From Lepidostoma basale (Eukaryota; Arthropoda; Insecta; Trichoptera; Lepidostomatidae): a DNA stretch of 64,000 nucleotides. Where the stretch lies: contig JAHDVF020001501.1 in assembly GCA_022606425.2 (NCBI GenBank), forward strand, positions 1,302,001 to 1,366,000, given 5' to 3'. The notes under the pieces were generated by a model, which was not told the origin of the DNA, did not search any database, and saw only the letters and a list, made by a program, of their open reading frames with translations. Both the position numbers and the translations under genes were made by a program. Positions 58,960-64,000 of the stretch are shown in pieces (positions within the stretch are counted from its first letter, which is position 1; each line of letters starts with the position of its first letter).

Positions 58960-59953
58960 TTATTGCAGGAGCTTCTCCTCGGGGATGATGGGGGAGGTGG
59001 CAGGGGTAGCCCGGCCAGACTCCCTCGCCGCGTCATCAAAGCTGTGGACGGAGTTGGATCTTGAAGAAACCTTACCCTGTAAAAATAAAGTACAATAATA
59101 GAGAAAACGTGATCTTGGTTTGTTCAAATCTATTGCTAACGGGATATTGATATTATGATTATCTAGAGGGGTTGGCAGAAAGGATGAACTGCCACACTAT
59201 TCTATCCTGACATAACTCTAGCACCTCTTCTTCATTCACAAACCGTGACACGCACACTTGTCGATTGTTTTCGACTTCGAACATGGCCACCTTTTAGTAA
59301 TTAATTAATTTGGTCATTCCTTTGGTCTTGCTCGGAATTCAGTGACTTTTTAGTCCATTAACACTGCTTGTATAAATCTTTTTAACCACTCTTCCCTCAT
59401 CCATTCGTTCCATATGTCCCAAACTATCTTAATGACCTTGTCTTAATTTTATTTAGGACGCATTCATCCGCCTTGCATTCCTTTTTTACTACTTCATTCA
59501 GCATTCTATCATACTTTTTTCTGCACATTCTTCTTAGCAATTTCATTTCTGGCATTAATTTTATTTATTATTTCAAAATTAAAAACAAATTGATCAAACG
59601 ATATTTAACTAAATAACTAACTAGCCATTACGCTGTCGTCCGAAGGGGTAGGTAGAAAGAATGGACCACCACACTATTCTTTTCTGACATACTTCTCTTG
59701 CTTCCTCAACATTCATACATTGTGTCATGCACGCACGTCTTTATCTCCGACTCCTCACGTGGTCGACATTTAATATTTGATTGGTTTTACCTTGACATTT
59801 TCATAAGCACTGCCCATTTTCTCTTCAATAGAACGAAAAGATTCCGAATTTCTCATTTGTCCTAATTTATATGTTATTCCGCCAGTCAGTCCCCCCAATA
59901 TAGAAGAAGTTTTTTCAGCTGTAGATTTGATAACCGATTCCGTTTTTTGGTAC
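58960..59953 (-). CDS. TPD52-family protein, C-terminal exons (partial)
   Basis: Tumor protein D52 family members are small coiled-coil proteins associated with vesicle trafficking and lipid droplets. Two exons are seen on the minus strand: 59791-59953 and 58960-59076 (stop TAA at 58960-58962), joined in phase 0. The first reads ...QKTESVIKSTAEKTSSILGG, then YKLGQMRNSESFRSIEEKMG and SAYENVK, which matches the family's KLGDMRNS.TF.SFEEK..SAYENVK signature. The second, GKVSSRSNSVHSFDDAARES to EEKLLQ, matches the Ser-rich C-terminal tail. The N-terminal coiled coil must lie beyond the right edge, since no candidate exon is visible in 59954-64000. The intron between the two exons holds LINE remnants. 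Confidence 0.82.
59165..59290 (-). mobile_element. LINE 3' tail remnant in TPD52 intron
   Basis: ggttggcagaaaggatgaac, tgacataactctagcacctc and cattcacaaaccgtgacacg follow the same order as the complement of the tail at 22140-22262. Confidence 0.55.
59380..59770 (-). mobile_element. LINE remnants (RT C terminus and separate 3' tail)
   Basis: At 59380-59570 the minus strand reads KLLRRMCRKKYDRMLNEVVK then KECKADECVLNKI, parallel to RSLRRMCGRMIYDRISNADI of the 20975 LINE. At 59630-59760 is another copy of the 3' tail (aatggaccaccacactattc, cattcatacattgtgtcatg). Both are inside the TPD52 intron. Confidence 0.6.
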
Positions 59954-60128
59954 CTAAAACAATGGGGAAAAAGATTTACAAACAGAAAAGTAAACTTTGT
60001 TTTTACAGTATATTAAAAATAATACAAATAAAATACAGTGCATGTATTTGAGCAGCAGTGGCAAAAATCAACACAGCAGTTGTGTTCACTCAATCACAAA
60101 ATATAATACGCTGGTTAGCCGTACATTC

Positions 60129-60345
60129 TAGCTGATCATCATTATTTCACCAGAGGATTTCTCCTTTAGTGGACTTCAAATCAAATTCAATTAACTATTC
60201 ATCTGTAGTAATACAGTAATTCAGTTTTTAAAGCTGATAGCTGATCATCATTATTTCACCAGAGGATCTCCTTTAGTGGACTTTAAATCAAATTCAATTA
60301 ACTATTCATCTGTAGTAATACAGTAATTCAGTTTTTAAAGCTGTC
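60129..60345. repeat. Tandem duplication, about 108-bp unit, two copies
   Basis: Units 60129-60237 and 60238-60345 begin tagctgatcatcattatttc and differ mainly by a 2-base deletion (ggatttctcc versus ggatctcc) and one substitution. High identity implies a recent duplication. Confidence 0.9.
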
Positions 60346-60429
60346 TAGATAAAATTATTTACCTAAAAGGGGGAATCACCAAAATCCTAAAAAAAAAATC
60401 TTAATATACCGCCATGTTGTTCCTCTGAC

Positions 60430-61910
60430 AGAGGTCATTATTGGTGTAAGACAATGCCGAATGTTTCTAGTGAATACTCTTAACCACAGAATGGCGGAGA
60501 TTTTAAAACGAAGTGCAGAGCATAATAAAAATGACACAATCGTTGAAGGCCTTTATGCCGGGCGCTCAGCAACAAAGATAACTTGTTTCTTTAGATACCC
60601 GAAATCCATATTTTGTGATGTAGCCAAATTTCAAAAAAGAATCAGTCATGGGTGGGCGGCATATGGCAATCTGAAGAAGTTCTTTAATAGTAAGTTCCCC
60701 AGTGTCTGAAACGCAAAATGTATGATCAATGCGTACTTTCAGTACTGACAAATAGAGCAGAAACGCTAACCCTCACCAAGTCGACCATAAGGAGACTCCG
60801 TGTAGCACAGAGGAAACACGAAAGATCCATAGATAAGAAATACTGAAATATGTAGAAGGTCGGGAGTAACAGATGTCGTCGCAAGGGTAGCGAAGCTTAA
60901 ATGGTCATTTGCGGGACATGTTGCCAGATTGGTAGACGATAGGTGGTAGAGTGAAGACCCCACGAAGACAAACGAAACAGAGGGAGACCCCCCACAAGAT
61001 GGTCCGATGACATTAGAAGAATTGCTGACGATTGGATGCAAAAGGCACAAGATAGGGATACGTGGAAAAGTATGGGGGAGGCCTATGTCCAGCAGTGGAC
61101 GACAACGGCTGTCTAAGTAAGTAAAGCCAAATTTTCAGCTTCAGAATAGTCGTGAAGATTCTTGTACACCAGCGATGAAGCTTCACTTGAAAATCAAACT
61201 GCGAGAACTCCTGAAGTCATTGAAACAGCTCAAGTGCTGATTTCGGAGAATCCAGGGCAATCATTACAAGAGATGGTGAAAATTATTGGTGTAAACGAAT
61301 CTACAATGAATAGAATTAACGAATCTATCTTGGAAACAAATCATACGCACTGAAGTCTAACTCTCTTTGTTCTGATAAAGAGAGTTAGTTGCTGCAATCT
61401 ACTTTGTCCATTAAAAAATGAAGTCACAAGATGAATTAGATTCATTTCTTATGAGATTTTTATGATATATGCAAAAATCAACAAGAAATGACCACCAGGT
61501 CATTTCTACAGAATGTCCCTGTTGTTGCCAGAACAATTTTTTCTGCTAATATCCTCATGATAAGTATTGTGTTCAGCAAGGTGATGTCATGACATGCCGC
61601 CACGTTAAAAAAATTAAATGTCATGAGAAATAGAAGTGTATTAAACACAGAGAGTTAGCGCTTGAGTAGAGAAATTGTTTTAAAACAAGACGGTGCAACG
61701 GGCCACTGAGTCATTTGGTATAAAACTGGATATTAGACAAATTTTATATGTCTTTTTCCAAGGATTTTTGATCCTTGACAGCCCTGATTTAAACTATTAC
61801 GTATGAAGTGTAATTGGAAGGGTTTCCAACAAGTCTCGACATCCTGATATAACATCATTATGAACCGCTATTGAGTCAGCAATTGCAGTTTGAACTCAGC
61901 TGCATTATAT
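60430..61910 (+). mobile_element. Decayed mariner-like DDE transposase, split by a LINE
   Basis: The left piece has MAEILKRSAEHNKNDTIVEG, a helix-turn-helix-like start. After the LINE at 60720-61120, the frame resumes with TARTPEVIETAQVLISENPG and SLQEMVKIIGVNESTMNRI. Further right, QDGATGH (second catalytic region) and LDSPDLNYYV (third) appear in broken frames. Order and motifs fit an IS630/mariner-superfamily transposase. Confidence 0.65.
60720..61120 (+). mobile_element. 5'-truncated LINE fragment nested in a transposase
   Basis: Translates in pieces to LRVAQRKHERSIDKKY, KWSFAGHVARLVDDR-like sequence, KRNRGRPPTRWSDDIRRIAD and DWMQKAQDRDTWKSMGEAYV, ending QQW. This is the standard C terminus of a common insect non-LTR group. 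Confidence 0.75.
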
Positions 61911-61916
61911 AATAGC

Positions 61917-62744
61917 CAGTGGCGTGCCTAGGGTCAACCAGTAAGGCAAGCCCGTCCAACTTTTTTGTGTTATAATATTAGTAGAGGGTCACGATAATGT
62001 ATTTTTCTGGATTAAAAGAGTTTTATCTTTCTAAATTAATTTCGTGAATTAATTGATTTTAAATCCCAAAAAATATTTTTTTGCGTCACCAATCTCATGT
62101 TGTTGTATAATATAATAATTTTTTTACAAATACAAGAAGAAATGTAATTACTAAGAAATAAGCTGTAAATAGACAATAATAATAAATTTCTTAACACCGA
62201 AACACGAATTATAAATAAATGTTCCTAAAGAAATCACATAATCTTTCTTTTCATAACATTTCTGCACATAACGTAAATGACAGATAACATTCTGACAATA
62301 GAAATGAAGTTCGTGACACATTGAATAGTAACATACTTCAGAGTGATAAAGCCCGGCTTCAAATCCATACAAAAAATTGTAGATATCTTCTGGTATATAT
62401 GCACCTAGCTATATGATCAGAGGCCATAAATACATAAGTGCGACAAAGACCCTTTTACATTTTGCAAGCCCAATATGAAACCCATCGAAAACATGTGGAC
62501 ATAGGCGATTTCGCGGGCATCTCACCTACGGTTTGTATGAGTGGAACAAAACATACACTTAGGTCATTTCTGCCCATGTCAACGGAGTCATTTGCAACGC
62601 AACGAATTAAATCGCTGTAGCTCACGTGAAAATTCAAAATATTATTTTATTCGTAGACGGCTCAAACGCGCAAAAAACATAGTTTTATTATAGATTTTTT
62701 AAGGCAAGCCCGGCTTCTCGGCTTGTATGGAACTACCGCCACTG
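61917..62744. mobile_element. Non-autonomous hAT element (828 bp)
   Basis: Ends CAGTGGCGTGCCTAGGGTCA (left) and CAGTGGCGGTAGTTCCATAC (right strand), flanked by ataatagc (61909-61916) and ataatagt (62745-62752), an 8-bp duplication with one mismatch. The subterminal aggcaagcc..gcttct block is shared with the MITE at 24506-24773. No transposase frame is present. Confidence 0.75.
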
Positions 62745-62752
62745 ATAATAGT

Positions 62753-63890
62753 ATACCTGCAAACCTTCCGAACCGACAAAATATTAATGTCGTTAAAAGA
62801 AATTCATTGTAAATAATGAAATAAAAAGGTTTTTTCAAGTTTTAATATATATTAAGTTTTACTTTTTTTTGACCAATGACCGAACACCGGTTGAAACTAA
62901 AAAAAAAACAAGGAATAAAACTAAATATAGATAACAAAAGTTTTTTTTTCGTTAGTACCAAACCGAAATTGGAGACTAAACTGAAGAACACATTGAATAA
63001 TTGTACCCTATATTATTCTTCCATGTGCCCCACAAATATTTGTTTTAAAATATTTCAACTTGCGCTAATGAAATTTTATTTAAAATAATCTATTCATCCG
63101 GATTTTGGTGACGTACCCTGTATATAGTATAAAGACAGATATATAAAATAGGTTTTTAATTGTATACAATACATTTGTATTTAGATACGTTGTTGTTACA
63201 AAATGTTGCATAATTCTACAGCATCCGGCACGGCTAATGCGGCCTAATTGTATATTTAAACATGATGCACATAGAGGGTGGGAAACAGAAGAGTTTTTAC
63301 TCGTAATTGAGTTCTACTTACACCGGTGCTTCAGTAACAGCTTTAGTTATTTGGCCAACGCGATTTTCCACATTGTGATAACTGTCCGCAGCAAATCAAA
63401 TCACCGCCCCAAAATAATACAAAAAAGAAACAATAAAGCCATAAGGTAGTACACAAGCTAGACAATAACAATTATATAGGCAAAATAAACCAAAATTATA
63501 ATGTATGTAAAGTGCATCAGGTGTAACAAGAAGGTAAGCGTGAAGTAAAATGTAATAATAATCTACTGATTTATTTCCCGTTTGTATGGAGATGAGTATA
63601 TCCGATATTAATCTATTGAGTCATCTGTCAAAATGGGCAAGAATTTAATTTATCAAAATAATTGTAGAAATCATTTCCTACTAATACGAGTGATCCAAAT
63701 TATTATTGAGAACATGTACATTTTTATCTTAAAAGTTTGAAGTACATATTAAAGAAATGACATTAACAAAATACAAGAAAACCGATTCAATCACACAAAT
63801 ATATAGCTTTGTTTATTATTTCTTAAACAATGATGTAAAACTCCATATTAAATAATAAATTTAATACTAATGAAAGCTTCTGCTTTTAAG
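62753..63890. other. AT-rich stretch; short repeat copy at its right end
   Basis: No recognisable gene. 63815-63890 is copy 3 of the caatgatgtaaa family (ttatttcttaaacaatgatg, taaaactccatattaaataa, tactaatgaaagcttctgct), into which the mariner at 63898 appears to have inserted. Confidence 0.4.
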
Positions 63891-63897
63891 AAGTTTA

Positions 63898-64000
63898 TGT
63901 CCTTACATATGAAATTGGCGTTTTGCCGTACTGGCAACTTTGATCTCAAATATCTTCTCTTTGGTTAGGAATTCCAAATTCAAATTTATACAGCTATTTA
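63898..64000 (+). mobile_element. Left end of a second mariner copy, cut by window edge
   Basis: From 63899 the sequence follows 30599-30700 with only about two substitutions; the first TIR base is T instead of G. TA precedes it. The element continues beyond the window. Confidence 0.92.

Noticed and set aside
62151..62637. Short minus-strand frames inside the hAT element
   Set aside because: No similarity to a hAT transposase (no dimerisation-domain motif or BED finger); treated as a non-autonomous interior.
1..64000. CRISPR arrays, operons, ribosome binding sites, rho-independent terminators
   Set aside because: The window is clearly animal nuclear DNA; short direct repeats are transposon or tandem-duplication products without spacer regularity.

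Overview
The window is animal nuclear DNA, almost certainly insect. It is AT-rich, its genes are split by GT-AG introns, it is crowded with mariner, pogo-like, hAT and non-LTR elements, and it carries a recognisable Argonaute-1 and other conserved animal genes. I cannot name the order or species from the sequence. All exon structures below were assembled by hand from splice signals, phase and protein similarity known to me; no transcript evidence or database search was available.

Gene order, left to right: (1) hook (-), the first five coding exons at 512-3406, running off the left edge; (2) a pps/PHF3/DIDO1-type gene (+), 18 coding exons at 11194-32464, about 1909 aa with PHD, TFIIS-central and SPOC domains; (3) mitochondrial ribosomal protein mL53 (-) at 38438-39465, followed 12 nt after its stop by a 59-codon ORF for a one-pass membrane protein (38246-38425), apparently a dicistronic transcript; (4) Argonaute-1 (+), 13 coding exons at 40533-50970, 919 aa, plus a candidate alternative first exon (39105-39237, inside the mL53 intron on the other strand) and a candidate 87-nt cassette exon in the PIWI domain (49086-49172); (5) the last two coding exons of a TPD52-family gene (-) at 58960-59953, whose 5' part lies beyond the right edge. 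The genes are involved in microtubule transport, RNA polymerase II/RNA-processing regulation, mitochondrial translation, small-RNA silencing and vesicle trafficking. Nothing suggests they act as one pathway.

The rest is mostly transposable-element debris. A 5'-truncated LINE (3794-6532) has a 15-bp target duplication. A second copy of that LINE family (33318-34770) carries the 5' inversion expected of twin priming. Intron 11 of the pps gene (20856-27223) is a nest: a truncated LINE, an unclassified repeat split by a mariner, a fold-back with hammerhead-like cores, an hAT MITE, and a pogo-like element containing another TIR element with an orphan 122-aa ORF. A nearly intact mariner with one frameshift sits in intron 17 (30598-31877), and an almost identical mariner end begins at 63898 and runs off the right edge.

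The most interesting items are the AGO1 cassette exon immediately before the catalytic glutamate, the mL53/micropeptide dicistron, and the fold-backs with hammerhead-ribozyme-like cores.
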